DNA of 64,000 nt, taken from assembly GCA_024734495.1 (NCBI GenBank), contig JALMQS010000681.1, forward strand, positions 5,209,353 to 5,273,352. Direction: 5' to 3'. The stretch is from Forficula auricularia (lineage: Eukaryota; Arthropoda; Insecta; Dermaptera; Forficulidae). Of this stretch, positions 11,480 through 22,717 are shown one piece after another. A program made the translations under genes and the position numbers. The notes under the pieces were generated by a model. The model saw only the letters and a list, made by a program, of their open reading frames with translations, had not been told where the DNA came from and ran no database searches. Numbering within the stretch: position 1 is the stretch's first letter; every line of letters starts with the position of its first letter.

Positions 11480-12415
11480 GCATGACTTAAGTGAAGCATC
11501 TGATTTTAAAGGGTCTCTCAGTTGCATCTGATCTGTTTGGAATAAACACATTTCCTCTGTGGCGAAATCTGCAGCAAGGAAAATTGGCTTCTTATTAAGG
11601 CCCATGCGATTTTTCACGCCTTTGCTGCTTCTCGCCCTCTACAAGGCCCAAATCCGCCCCTGTCTCGAATACGGCTCACATGTGGAGAGGGGTATTCAAG
11701 CAACTAACCTGGATGCATCCGGAAATCAGTTAATTTACGATCCGACCGATATCGCTTCTTTCAACTCGCTGCCCCATCAAAGAAGCGCTCCGGAGCTTTT
11801 CCTATTTTATAGATACTACCAGCTGAAAAGCCCGCATTCGGCAGGCTTCTTGCAAGCTTGCGGCGCAAGAACCGTCGCTGAACATCACTCCGCGAGACAG
11901 AGTCCAATTCTTGTGAACGACTGTCCTTCCAGAATGTTCCTGAAGTTTCTATAAGCTTCCAGAGAGTCTACGTAGATATAGTATACAGGGGGCGGGGCCT
12001 GAAGAGGTGGAGCCATAAATGGGCGAAACCGAACAAACCAAGTGAGTCCTTACTACTTTATTATAAAGTATTGATCTCGGCTTATGCATTTTATTATTAT
12101 ATTATATCTCGGTTGATGTGGGTTATTCCTTCTAAAGCTTGCTTTGCGCATAGCACGCGTTTTACTGATTCCCAACAATCCTTCGCGGCTAAATTGGAAA
12201 AGTGCCGGACCACTGCATTAGTCAATACGTTTGTCCTCAGGATCCAGAACTCGCGCTTATAACCTTCAAAACTTCAAAACCTGGGTGTACAAATGCCTAT
12301 GCCTCCATCCTTTAGCTTGATCGATTTCTACTTCTTTTCGGTAATACATGGCTCTTTTGAGATCCAAAAGGACCCCATCTTCTTGATGTGCTCTTCTTGT
12401 ATTCGGTCTTATTAA
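11480..12415 (+). pseudogene. Jockey-type LINE RT 3' region, interrupted (copy D)
   Basis: The frame from 11559 gives AKSAARKIGFLLRPMRFFTP and LYKAQIRPCLEYGSHV, which is the Jockey-type RT C-terminus. After YRYY (about 11820) the match stops. It resumes near 12125 as IPSKACFAHSTRFTDSQQSF, then KLEKCRTTALVNTFV, ending with an A-rich tail after 12400. The segment between (about 11830-12115) is foreign or rearranged and includes a relatively GC-rich patch (GGGGGCGGGGCCTGAAGAGG). The copy is frameshifted and dead. Confidence 0.75.
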
Positions 12416-12424
12416 AAAAAATCA

Positions 12425-12590
12425 AAATATGCATTCGCTAACTCATTTATTCCTATGACTTCTAGAAAGTGAAACTCACTTCCTGCTTCTGTCTCTCTCG
12501 TACATACTTCAGTTGTTCAAGACCCAAATCCACAAGTACATTTGTTTGATTCAACCTCTGAAATCTCTTCCTCTCCTCCTTATTATTTTC
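12425..12590 (+). mobile_element. Jockey-type LINE 3' fragment (copy E)
   Basis: A further short copy begins immediately after copy D's tail. FANSFIPMTSRK and the following NSLPAS block match the end of the LINE ORF, then the reading frame decays. The two tails sit head to tail, which suggests insertion of one copy into the tail of the other. Confidence 0.6.
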
Positions 12591-12599
12591 ACAATTAAT

Positions 12600-12830
12600 C
12601 ATCAACAATGCTGTCGTTACAGTACAAATGTATTATTTACAGTACATTTTTGCTTGAAAATTACAATAGATTAACATTAAAATAATTTAGTTTCCAGTAC
12701 ATTTCATAAAATATCTCAAAGATTCAAGGTATCAAAGTACATTTATGATACATTACAGTCCTAAGTTTTTATATTGAATTATTATTTACAGTACATTTTT
12801 GCTTGACACAAATAAGAACCCGATTTCCAT
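12600..12830. repeat. Dispersed TACAGTACATTT motifs
   Basis: The word ACAGTACATTTTTGCTTGA occurs twice (about 12637 and 12785), with further partial copies (AGTACATTT) between them and again near 13260-13290. The spacing is irregular, so this is an interspersed or decayed repeat and not a clean tandem array. Confidence 0.5.
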
Positions 12831-12854
12831 TCTATAGTGAACTATTTTTTTAAG

Positions 12855-13085
12855 GGAAAATGGTGGATACTTGGTGAAACATTTTAAAGTAAAGAAAATT
12901 TTGAAAAAATTAAAAAGATGGGCCTCGAATATAATATATTATATTATTTATATTATATAAAGTCGTGCTAAACAAGCATCTTATCTTTTATTTGTGTGAA
13001 ACCTGCCTAGTATTTTATATTTTAAATTCTAAAAAGATTCTTAAATTTTTTAAAAATTTCTTCACTTTAGTGAACAATTTAATCA
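12855..13085 (+). repeat. Palindrome-associated terminal motif, solo copy
   Basis: GGAAAATGGTGGATACTTGG then TGAAACATTTTAAAG is the same terminal motif that borders long palindromes at 26.55, 47.06, 59.7 and 63.7 kb. Here the following 200 bp contains only a weak inverted arrangement (AAATTTTGAAAAAATTAAAA versus its decayed inverse near 13030) and a GCCTAGTATTTT word related to the 62.9-kb spacer hairpin. Confidence 0.5.
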
Positions 13086-13379
13086 ATTGACTTGGCTAGA
13101 TCAATTAAATATATACTCTGAAAAAAGAGCTGTTTCGATAGATTTAATAACAACATAAGTTTTGAGGCATTAATTGATTAAATAAATTCTTCTGAAAATG
13201 TTTTAAATGAATTACTGTTTCCGACACGAAGTAAATAAAGGGGCTCTATTTTTTAACCCATTACAGTACATTTTACTAAAATGAATAGTACATTTAAATA
13301 AAAGCAGCGCAGATCCTGACCTAAAGAGCTTACACGTTCCACCGGTGTAACGCCTTCTGGCATCTTTATAATTAAATTA

Positions 13380-14020
13380 TAAATCAATTTTTTATAAAAC
13401 AAACTAAAAATGTTTAATAAAAATTCAATTCAAATTCTCTCTTTATCAAATGAAAATTCAATAATTTGAAAATAAGTTGGTTTCTGGAAGAATAATCTAT
13501 AATCTAAATATTTTGAAAATATACAATACTAAAAAATACAAATCTTTTAAAAACAAATCTTTAAAAAAACAATCAAGGTTTATTTGAAATAAAACGAAAA
13601 AAAACAAATGAAAAATTCTGAATCTACAATGCTGGCTAATATATAATAATATATAACCATTCTACTAATCTTAAACACAATTTTAGATAAAGAATATAAC
13701 TTAGAAAAAAGATTAATTTTGGAAATAATCGAAATTTTAAATAACAAAAAGTCGATTAATAAAAGCTCAGATATGGATTGTTTTTCGAATGTTTATAAAA
13801 AAATTTTATAGAAAAATAATTTTTCATAAATATTTTTATTTTTATTTAAAGGTAATCTGGTCACGAAGACAATATGTACAATTGTCTATTTATAAAAATA
13901 TTTAATATCTTAGTGTTGCTTTCTAAATTTTAGAGGAAGCAACATTTTTTTCTTTTTTACAAATTTACCTACTATTGAAAAAGGGAGAAATTCTCACGAA
14001 ACGTTTGGTTTCAAATAAAC
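13380..14020. mobile_element. Decayed PLE-like inverted-repeat element
   Basis: The left end (TTCAAATTCTCTCTTTATCA) and right end (GGGAGAAATTCTCACGAAAC then GTTTGGTTTC) are approximate inverses, and the right end carries the GAAACGTTTGG word of PLE hammerheads. The CUGANGA box is not intact. This is probably an old non-autonomous Penelope-like fold-back copy. Confidence 0.35.
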
Positions 14021-14119
14021 AACATCATGTTCTTGATGTTTTTTTAAAAGACTTATATTTTTTATTTCCCTTACCATAATAAGGAGTGAGAAAAATATAT
14101 AATAAATTAAAAATAATGG

Positions 14120-14227
14120 ACATTCGATGGTGGGGCTTTCGGGCCTCGAGGTCGAAGTTTTTTTTGTAATTGTAAAACATATGTTGTATTTTTGTATTGG
14201 ATAATAAATGTCGTTATTTATTTATTT
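14120..14227 (+). mobile_element. LINE 3' UTR tail
   Basis: GGGCTTTCGGGCCTCGAGGT is followed by a T-rich segment, TTGGATAATAAATGTCG and a (TTTA)n tail. This is the usual structure of a LINE 3' terminus with a simple-repeat tail. No coding part is attached. Confidence 0.5.
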
Positions 14228-14395
14228 ATTGTTTTATTTTTTAATATTTTGTCTTAGAAATGAGATTACCGTGAATAAAAATATAAATGTTTTCGAAAAA
14301 TTCCTGATAAAACTTAAAAAACAGTCCATTTATGACTTTTTGTCAATTGAATTTGTTTTGCTTAAAATTGCAATCATTTTCAATATATGTATATA

Positions 14396-15158
14396 CCGGA
14401 TGAGTTTTTTATCTTGAGACAGTCTTATAACTCAAAAACAGTGCATTATATAAAAAAGTTTCAAATAAAAGTTTATTTATATCAGGTGGGAAACTAAACT
14501 ACGCTATTGTTTGTGGACATAGAACCATTTCACTGGCTGCCCCCATAACACTTCTTCCACATTCACCATAAATTAAGACCATTTCAATTCTGCCTTCAAC
14601 AAAAAAAAGCTCCATTTTTATTTTAGTAATACAATATAACTATCTACTGAATTGACACGAGAAATAAACTTTTTTAAACTCAAGAATTTTAAATAGTTCT
14701 ATTAAGTAGAAAATAATCTCTTAAATCTGAGTATAACGAAGTTTTAAGATAATTATAAGCACTTATTTTCATTGTTGTGACTTTTCGATATAATAATTAT
14801 TTATTTAATCATTATTATTTCATAATTAAGTTAAATAATTGTTAAAAATAATTATTAATTTTTTTTGAGATCTAATTGATACATGTATTTTGTTTATTTG
14901 ATTTTCTATAAAAAATAGTTCTTATAAAAGTTGTTCAGTTTTTTCTGAAGATTAAGTAGACATAATGAAAAATATACGGTTCTATTTAAAAAACAGAACT
15001 TAACCTAGAAATACCCTTGAAAGCTTGTTCTAGATCCACAAACAATAGCCTAGTATACTTTCCCCCTCGATATAAATAAACTTTTATTTGAAACTTTTTT
15101 CCATATAATGCACTGTTTTTGAGTTATAAGACTGTCTCAAGATAAAAAACTCACCCGG
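14396..15158 (-). mobile_element. Internally deleted Tc1/mariner-like element
   Basis: Its ends, CCGGATGAGTTTTTTATCTT and the inverse AAGATAAAAAACTCACCCGG, extend as inverted repeats of over 60 bp and are flanked by TA. They match the 1.23-kb element at 42.4 kb, of which this is a deleted relative of 763 bp. A minus-strand stretch near 14618-14520 still encodes the transposase N-terminus (GRIEMVLIYGECGRSV), a DUF4817-type helix-turn-helix region. The rest of the transposase is gone. Confidence 0.85.
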
Positions 15159-16257
15159 TATATATATATATTTTTTTCTAATTTTCCTTCAAATCTAAAA
15201 TTTTGGAAAATTTGAGAAAAACCAGAATTAGTACGTTCGGAATTTTCTGTTCTGATCGAATATTTGTGTTAATTAATTATGGATTTTAAGTATTGTTTTA
15301 GAATATCAGATGATAATTTTAGAACGTATGTGGAAGAGATTAATTGTATTTTAATTTATTAAATGTGTCCAACTTTAAAGGCTATAAAAAGAGAAACTCG
15401 AACATGGATATTAAATTTTAATTTAAAAAATTGACATTTTACGAGAGTTTGTTAAATAAAACAGTTTCAGTTTAAGGCTGTCTCGTCGCTGTTCATCTAT
15501 CAAGATGTCTGTCTGTCGGCAGCGATGGATGGTGAAACCCCTTTAATAAAGTCACGCAATTTACAGTTGCCCTCGCGATATTCTTGCAATTTAATACTTC
15601 TTAATAATCAATCATAGTTGATTAACATTAGTTTAACAGTGAAAAAAATATATTTGAATGCCAGAAGAAATTAAAAGTTCTCTCCGCAGAAATTATTCAT
15701 TTTCTTACCCAAGTGTGCAGTGAGGGGTGACAGAACGTTAACGATCCTAAAGAATGAATTTATATTAATGTGTAATTCAAGTCGAAATATTTCCGTTGAT
15801 TTATTTTGTGAAATTATAGAAAGACAATCAAGAAAGCAAGTTCCATTAAAATAACAGAATAATCAACTGGCGTGGGCACCTCACGGCATTTTCATTAGTT
15901 TCTTCCTTATTTTATAAATCATCATACCAATTTGCAATTACTTCAATTTGGGTTTCCCCTAAGCCGTTTTGAGAAAATCGGAAAAAAGGCCAAAAGAGGC
16001 TTAGACTAAATAAGTACTCCCCACTTGTTCTATAATTTCAATCAAAATCATAGGTAATAGGATATTTCTTCTAACCATAGATACGTTAAGTTTCAAAGCA
16101 CAAACATCTGGGGCTCCCCATATGGGAGTTTTTTTTTTGGGGGGGGGCATGATTAATTTACTTCCCTTCCTTGACTCCAATCGGAGTTACTTTTATTCTC
16201 CTTAATGAACTTGATATTTGATGAACGTACCGAATATTAAAAATTACTTATTCTAGT
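15159..16257. other. No recognised gene; mixed intergenic DNA
   Basis: A (TA)n stretch borders the mariner element. The region 15470-15600 is somewhat less AT-rich, but its frames are short and closed. Around 15950-16100 there is a block resembling dispersed repeats at 18.2 and 40.3 kb (GTTTTGAGAAAATC, ATTTCAATC words). No boundary is definable. Confidence 0.4.
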
Positions 16258-16265
16258 CTCTAGAT

Positions 16266-18130
16266 CAGGGGTGTCCAATCTTTTGGCTTACACGAGCCGC
16301 ATATAAAATATACAGCTAATTCTGTTGATATTTCTCAATAAAAAAGAATAGTTATAATGTAGATGAATAATGTAATCCTGATGCTATTGCTGATATTACA
16401 TTCACGTGAGGGTGAATATAACTCTTCTGAAATGTAAGAAAATCATGCATAACAGCTCGTATTCAGTTAGTTTTTAATTTAAGATTTAAATTGCATTTAC
16501 TCGTATACATTTTACAATGCTTGATTAGAATAAGCAGAGAAAGCAGTCGTTTATAAAACATACCAATATTAAAAGAGAATTTCTTTTAATACACTTATTC
16601 AGATAGAGTTTATAATATAGGAATTAGAATATATTTAATTTTATATTGCGAGAGGTTCGACAACAAGCTCAGACTTCTCCGTAAACAAGCTACGACCTGT
16701 TTCCTTGAATTGGAAAATATATTTTTCAATTCGATACTTCTAGGATTTCCCTTTTAGCTATTAGGTGCTTGTACAATAACTAGTACTCTCTATTGCAGGG
16801 TCCAAAGTTCACTCCCCAACATGACTCCTCGAGCCCATGTGACGTGAATTGTGAACCCCGCCAGGCCAAAATCAACGCTTTCCAACAAAGACTGGCGCGT
16901 TAAGGACTCTCCAGTGATTCTGCGCGCTCCCACGCGTCTTCCAGGTGAAATTTCTTTCAATTCTTTTTTGAATTTTCTTTATTCTACCCATTCTTTATTT
17001 ATATATTTATTTCAAAGTAAAAAAAATAAATTATCTTAATATTAATATTTTGATTTCTACTACTTTTTCAAATACTTAACTAAAATTAACATTTAATAAC
17101 TCGTATTGTAAAACAGTCTTAACCTTTTTAGGCTGCCACCCAAATTTGAGAAAAACTCTATGTCGAAACGTCGTCCATTTTGATGAGATTTTCTCTACAA
17201 AAATCTGCAATCTAGATGGTTTGAGCTTGAACTTCTCTTTCAATAAACAACTCAACTACTAAAGCAGGGGTGTCTAACCTTTTGGCTTACACGGACACCA
17301 TTTGATGAAAAAACAAATGCTTCAGATCGCATATAAATTATACTAATTCTATTGATATTTCTCAATAAAAAATAATAGTTTTAATGTAGAATAATATAAT
17401 CCACCATGAAAGAAGCGAAAATGGCATAAGCACAATAATCTATGAGTTCTTTTTCTTCAGAATATTATTTTTTAATTCATTTAGCACTTCAAAAGTTTTA
17501 ATTACTAAAATAATAAATATTTGAGAAAATGTAAATATGAGATGAAGAATAGTTTTTAAATAATCGAAACTTTTACCTGAAAGCTGAGCTTCTAACTTTT
17601 CTTTTAGTGGATCTTATTCTTGAATATAGCCTTATGTACCTACTATATATAAATTCATATTTCCAAAAAGCGAATAAGTATTGTGAAGCCAGGAGTATTT
17701 GTTTCTGGTTAGAAAATTTTTATAAAAATTATAAAAGAGACATTATTAAATTTTTCTTTCACTTCTCTGATTTAAAATACATTCATTCAGAAAGTTTGCA
17801 AGTAAAATATTTATATCTAATAAAAATGTAGTCAAAATATGCCACAATTGTGATTATTATTTCCGAAATCTTAATACATTTTTTCACATTAAAAATTGAA
17901 AATCTGCCCATTTATTCTTCGAAAACTTTTGCGATGATTTTCCAATTTCTTTTTATTTTAGAAAAAAAAATATCAGATTGTTTCTGATATGTTTTCCAGT
18001 AAGTACATAAAAATCTTAATGTTTCAAGAAAGTTTATAATTTTATATCGGGTCGCATTCATTGCAGCGCTGGGCGGCCATTGCAGCGCTGGGCGGCATGC
18101 GGCCCTCGTGCCGCGGACTGGACATCACTG
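16266..18130. mobile_element. hAT element with exact 8-bp duplication
   Basis: The left end CAGGGGTGTCCAATCTTTTG and the right end GCGGACTGGACATCACTG are inverted hAT-type termini. The flanks CTCTAGAT (16258-16265) and CTCTAGAT (18131-18138) are a perfect 8-bp target-site duplication. The 1,865-bp interior has no intact transposase. It contains another hAT left end of the same family at 17265 and a different hAT-like end at 17114 (CAGTCTTAACCTTTTTAGGC), so it is a nest or a rearranged copy. A 19-bp duplication (GCAGCGCTGGGCGGC unit) precedes the right end. Confidence 0.85.
17265..17400 (+). mobile_element. Second hAT left end of the same family, nested
   Basis: CAGGGGTGTCTAACCTTTTG and the following 120 bp (TTGATATTTCTCAATAAAAA shared) repeat the sequence that begins at 16266. 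No separate right end of its own is seen. The outer CTCTAGAT duplication pairs with the 16266 end, so this is either an internal duplication or a nested, truncated copy. Confidence 0.65.
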
Positions 18131-18138
18131 CTCTAGAT

Positions 18139-19660
18139 AGCTTAATTTTCAAATTTCAAAGCTATGCGACTAAAATATTTTTTCGCAACACTCCCAATGT
18201 ACACCCTTTTCCTTAATTTCAATCGGACTAAAATTTACACACAACTAACAACTTATGACACTTAATAAAAAAGATTTTTAAAAAAAATAGTTAGAGCCGT
18301 TTTTGAGAAAATCAAAAAAGAAAAAAAAACTTTTTATGTAAATTTCAACTTCCGGTGTTTTGATTTCAATGACTGATTTATTGCGCCACGTAGAGGGGGG
18401 CAGCCCTTTACAGAAAGAAAATTAGATTTATTTACAAATTAGGTTGTATCACCTCATCAGCCGTCCAAAAATAAAGCCAGATGTTGTGGCTATTGGTAAA
18501 ATATAAATGTATATATGGGCGCCAGTAGAATACCAGAACCGAGGCCAGAGAGTTGGGAGTACCAAAAGCGCCCCACAACTGTGCACTGCGATTAAGCAAG
18601 AATAATACAATATTACAAACAAAAAAAAATAATAATAATTGAAAAAAATATAAATAAAGGTTAACATTAATGTTAAAAAATGTTAAAATTCATTTAAGAT
18701 TGGCTGACCCTGCAGAAAGTCATTTGTCGAAGATGGCCTGCCCAGCAATGCACATAAATTTAAACTTTCAATTTTAATCAATTAAGACCGGACCCCGTCC
18801 AAAAGTTTGCTGTACCCCTTCTAGCCAATATCGAGGTTAAGTTTCGAGTTTCGTAGCTCTGAGACATACGGCTGCGAAATGCAAGAGAGGTACGTACAAA
18901 CATACTAAGTACATAACAAATATATACGCACGGACCAATGGATTTTTGGTCCCTTTTTGGCCTTTGAGGACCACAATATCTGGATTTTTTATTCTAAATC
19001 CAGTTTCAAACTATTAAGGGCATCGATTACTTCCACATGAAGTGACAAAGTGAAAATATTTTTTTTTTAATTCGGAGAAAGAAACTCTCAAATTATCAAG
19101 ACCCCGGCGATTACAATACTTATACATTATATTTTTTTAAATATAAATGTGAAATTAAAAAGTTAATTATACATTGTCAACTTTGTCGAAATAGTTCTAT
19201 TTTCCCTCTTCATCAATAAAAAAGCATTACAAATAGATTTTTTATATGTTCCCATTTTTTTTTTATTTCTTTTAAGAGAAGAAAAGTAGACGAGTACACG
19301 ATCGACCCGTTTGGGATCTTCTTTTCATTGAATTCAAGTGAATAAAATTAGCAGAGAATACGAAAATGACTTTATTGCTTTGGCTCCTGAATCTTAAAGG
19401 GCTTGCTTGCTTAATTCAGATTTTAAAAAATAAATAAGTAAAAGCTTTCCAATCGATTTAAAAAATAATCTCAAGAAGGCTGAATAAATACGTATATTAT
19501 CCCGAGATTTTGGCCAGAATTTTATTTCCATCTAAACCTAAAGAATATAAATTTTACGATATCGCCATCTTCACATCTAATATCATGAAGCTTTGAGAAT
19601 AATTCAGATTGATTTTTTTTAACAAGATCATAATTATGCAAGATGGCGTGACGACGAGTC
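18139..19660. other. No recognised gene; dispersed repeat debris
   Basis: The segments around 18160-18310 and 18830-18960 contain words shared with repeats at 6.1, 16.0, 40.3 and 53.3 kb (TTTCAATCGGACTAAAA, GTTTTTGAGAAAATC). A less AT-rich patch at 18520-18600 has no coding signal that I can support. Confidence 0.4.
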
Positions 19661-19669
19661 AGAGTGATC

Positions 19670-19800
19670 TCAATTGACAATTTTCTTATCTCTATGACTT
19701 CTAGAGACTTGAGAACTAGAGGGACTAGAGAAACTGATTCAACTCTCATGTTTTTCAGTTTTGCAATCTTTAATTTTTAAAAACCGTATCTACAATTAGC
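19670..19800 (+). mobile_element. Weak Jockey-type LINE 3' remnant
   Basis: CTATGACTTCTAGAGACTTG and AAAACCGTATCTACA match the LINE blocks CTATGACCTCCAGAGACTGG and AGACCCGTATCCACA at 3.63-3.71 kb in the same order and spacing. The rest is diverged. Confidence 0.35.
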
Positions 19801-19904
19801 TTCGAATTCGATTCATATTTTAAATTTGCACCATTTTCCGTTTAGGAACTGAATGTAAGAATGAATTAAAACATTATAAGTTAGAAGTTTTTCGTCGGAG
19901 ATGG

Positions 19905-20075
19905 ACTGGTAGATTTATTTATACCTGAGAATTGAATGGAATGCAGTCTAGTAATAAATATAATGAATAAATAAAGTTTCAAAAAATTGTAAAAAGCAAA
20001 CCTTCCTATAAATCCTTTTTTATTGGAAATAATCTTTTTATTTATTCCTGGATTGCCTTCCATTCAATTCTCACT
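19905..20075. repeat. PLE-related hairpin segment
   Basis: GGAGATGGACTGGTA and ATGCAGTCTA repeat the arrangement next to the PLE hammerheads at 60.4 and 61.3 kb (GGAGACGGACTGRTA with GCAGTCCA). GAGAATTGAATGGA (19928) is inverted as TCCATTCAATTCTC (20059). No hammerhead core is present here. Confidence 0.4.
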
Positions 20076-21054
20076 TATAAAACCTTGTTTGCACCTTCTT
20101 GTTGACGTTCTTATACTCTTATCAATAAAATAAAAAAGTAGATGTAATCTGGATTAACAAAAACCGGGCACTTCATTCAATGCTTCCTTCTAAATTTCTA
20201 AAAATATGATTTGTCTACTTGGTTGATTAAACTTGGCTGGAGGTCAACTTAGTCTCAGAGACAAAATATCTGCCATTTTGCGACTATTTTTCGGCCTAAG
20301 TTTATAGGGTTGTACGATATGCACAGAACATCTTTTTATGTACCTTCATGCACAGATATTTTCTAGTTGTCAAAAATAATCAGCAGTTTGACTGGAGGTC
20401 TTCCTGGACGGCCTGTTTCCTAAGTCCTGGTATAGGACTATCGCGAAAGATGATTTCGGGCTGTTGATTATCCCGTTACACTCGTATTAGTTTGCAAACA
20501 TTTAGTTGGGTAATTGAAATTCGATCATTAAATAAAGATTTCCATATCTATACCAAAAACAAGGGTGAATAATATGTTAGTAAAGTAACTAACTTTATAC
20601 TAGATATGTAGCTATTAAAGCTTGTATTTTTGTGATTAAATTTATTAAGAGCCAAAATTTTATTTAAATCACACATAATTGTAATTATTTATTTAACACA
20701 AGCAAATAATACGATACAATATAACTACGACGTTTTTGTTGGTTTATTCCTCGATTCTTCTTAAGTATGAGCATTATTGAGCACGCACTCCGATTTTAGG
20801 TTAACTGAGCTTGCTGTATTATTGTCCAGTTATATAGGATGGGAGTACAGTCCAGTTTGTCGGATTATTCATTACATGTTTTTAAAAAACATAAAGTGAA
20901 ACATATTAACACATTGATTAATCATAAATAATCATTAAGTTGTGATGCATGAAATTATTAACAATTGATTCACATATCAAGGATATTATAGGTTAAATAG
21001 TGGGTATTTTACAATACAATGTACATTGACTAAAGTAGTAACTTATTTTTATGA
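20076..21054. other. AT-rich DNA, nothing recognised
   Basis: No coding or repeat boundary that I can support. Confidence 0.45.
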
Positions 21055-21105
21055 AATTGATTCGAGAAGGAGTTACACCAAAAGAGGTGCATCCCCTAAA
21101 GGCCT
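21055..21105 (-). mobile_element. Solo LINE/SINE 3' tail
   Basis: The minus strand reads CCAGGCCTTTAGGGGATGCA then CCTCTTTTGGTGTAACTCC, the 3' tail shared by the Jockey-type LINE and the tRNA-headed SINE. Nothing upstream matches either body, so this is a very short 5'-truncated insertion. Confidence 0.6.
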
Positions 21106-21892
21106 GGAAGGCATTGGAGCCCTTTGAAGAATTTCAACGGTTATACGACCTAAAGTAGCAATGATTTTACAACTTAATTTTTAATAATTATTTATAAATG
21201 TTTTTTCAAAATAATAATTAATCACTTTTCTAACATATAGACGTTAAATATTCGCAATTAGTTCAGGGAATCCCTTCCCAGGAATTCCCAAGATATTAGA
21301 TTCCAAATGAAATTAACACTCCTCACACTATTTGTTCAAAATACTAAGGTTTTAATTTATATCCCAAATGAGAATATACAACAAAGCTCCTTCTATATAA
21401 AATATTGAATAAATATTCAACAGTATAACAAACATTTGTGAACAATTTCTCCATGACATTACTATGAAGAGAATATTCCCCCATTGTAACTGACGACGCT
21501 AAAAACAAGTAGGTTTGGCTCAAAAAGAAAAAGATTAATAAGAAGAATAAATATTATTTTATCCAAGAATTTTTATGATTAGGATGCAAGAAATTAATTA
21601 TTTAATTCTTAAATGAAATAATATCGAATTTCCAAAAGGTTAGGTTGGAATCGAAGGTATTAGTGACGAGGCTTCTCGAATGTAGGATTCTGCGAAAATG
21701 AAAACAAAATCGGAGCTAAGTCATAGGGTATACGAATTACCGAATTCTTTATTAATAAATAAAATGTTATCTGCTAAAAAATCATGTACTTACGTCACAT
21801 AAATGAAGAATACTCATATTACAACTTTTTAAACAACATTATGCATTATTAAATGTATTTATTAATCAAACTTAGAAGTATATTTATCAAAG

Positions 21893-21945
21893 CTACACGA
21901 TGTTTCGATTTCTTCATCTATGATCGTTTTCAAGAATCAGATATC
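21893..21945 (-). ncRNA. PLE hammerhead-type remnant
   Basis: On the minus strand, CTTGAAAACGATC ... AATCGAAACATCG keeps the stem II (CGAT/ATCG) and GAAAC elements, but the box before stem II is TTGAAAA instead of CUGANGA. It is probably inactive. The flanking AGCTACACGAT word also occurs near 25.3 and 25.9 kb. Confidence 0.35.
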
Positions 21946-22429
21946 TGAGAAGAGGCTGACAGATAAAAAAACTTTAATGTGAATTATTAGCTTCATCTAA
22001 TTAGAATTAAAATTAATTTTTTTATCAACTATAATCGAAAAGTTTTCTAAAAAATAATGCTATGTTGTGTTAAATATAAATTTATGGTAAAATAAAGTAT
22101 ACCCCTTTGTAAAGGCACTAGTAGGTACACAATTATTGGAAAACTACAAGATAAAAATTAAAAATTCCCTCTCAGGATTCAAACAAACACTTTAGTAAAT
22201 TATGTTAGCTTTATAGACTGAAACTTACTATCCCAGTGACGGATTCGGTGTTTGGGGGCTCCGGACAGTAAAACTAAAAAGCGACCTATAAGATCTACCA
22301 ATACCATTCAGATAACAATGCTCATACATAATGACTACATGTCAATTGTCGATTTGATGCTTCGATGTTTGAGCTGTATTTCCAACGAGAAGTTTCGACT
22401 CAAACCACCAAGATTGGACATTTCATGGG
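21946..22429. other. No recognised gene
   Basis: An open frame at 22252-22485 runs into the tandem array that follows; its residues match nothing I know. No support for a gene. Confidence 0.4.
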
Positions 22430-22578
22430 CCTCGGACAGCCGCCTAGTCAACCTACCGTTTAATGGACCTCGGACAGCCGCCTAGTCAACATACCGTTTA
22501 ATGGACCTCGGACAGCCGCCTAGTCAACCTACCGTTTAATGGACCGCGGACAGCCGCCTAGTCAACCTACCGTTTAAC
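22430..22578. repeat. 38-bp tandem repeat, about 3.9 copies
   Basis: The unit CCTCGGACAGCCGCCTAGTC followed by AACCTACCGTTTAATGGA repeats almost perfectly, with single substitutions (ACATACC for ACCTACC in copy 2, CCGCGG for CCTCGG in copy 4). The array is clearly GC-richer than its surroundings. Confidence 0.95.
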
Positions 22579-22717
22579 ATCCGCCATTGTTCTTACCTCT
22601 TCCGTATTCCCCGAGTCCCATAAAATAACTAGATCTGTATACTTAACATAACTTTCTCGTTTTCGGATACAAGAGAAGGTCTTTTAAATGTAGAGCTTTC
22701 TTGCATCCACGAATATA

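Noticed and set aside
14208..14417. 69-codon plus-strand frame
   Set aside because: It runs from a LINE tail across the mariner inverted repeat; hydrophobic low complexity.
16851..17039. Possible exon ending in CAG|GTGAAA at about 16945
   Set aside because: The frame opens with GTG directly after a stop, and the GC-richer patch lies inside the hAT element. No partner exon was found.
22430..22578. CRISPR array
   Set aside because: The 38-bp units are contiguous with no unique spacers, so this is an ordinary tandem repeat; the genome is eukaryotic.
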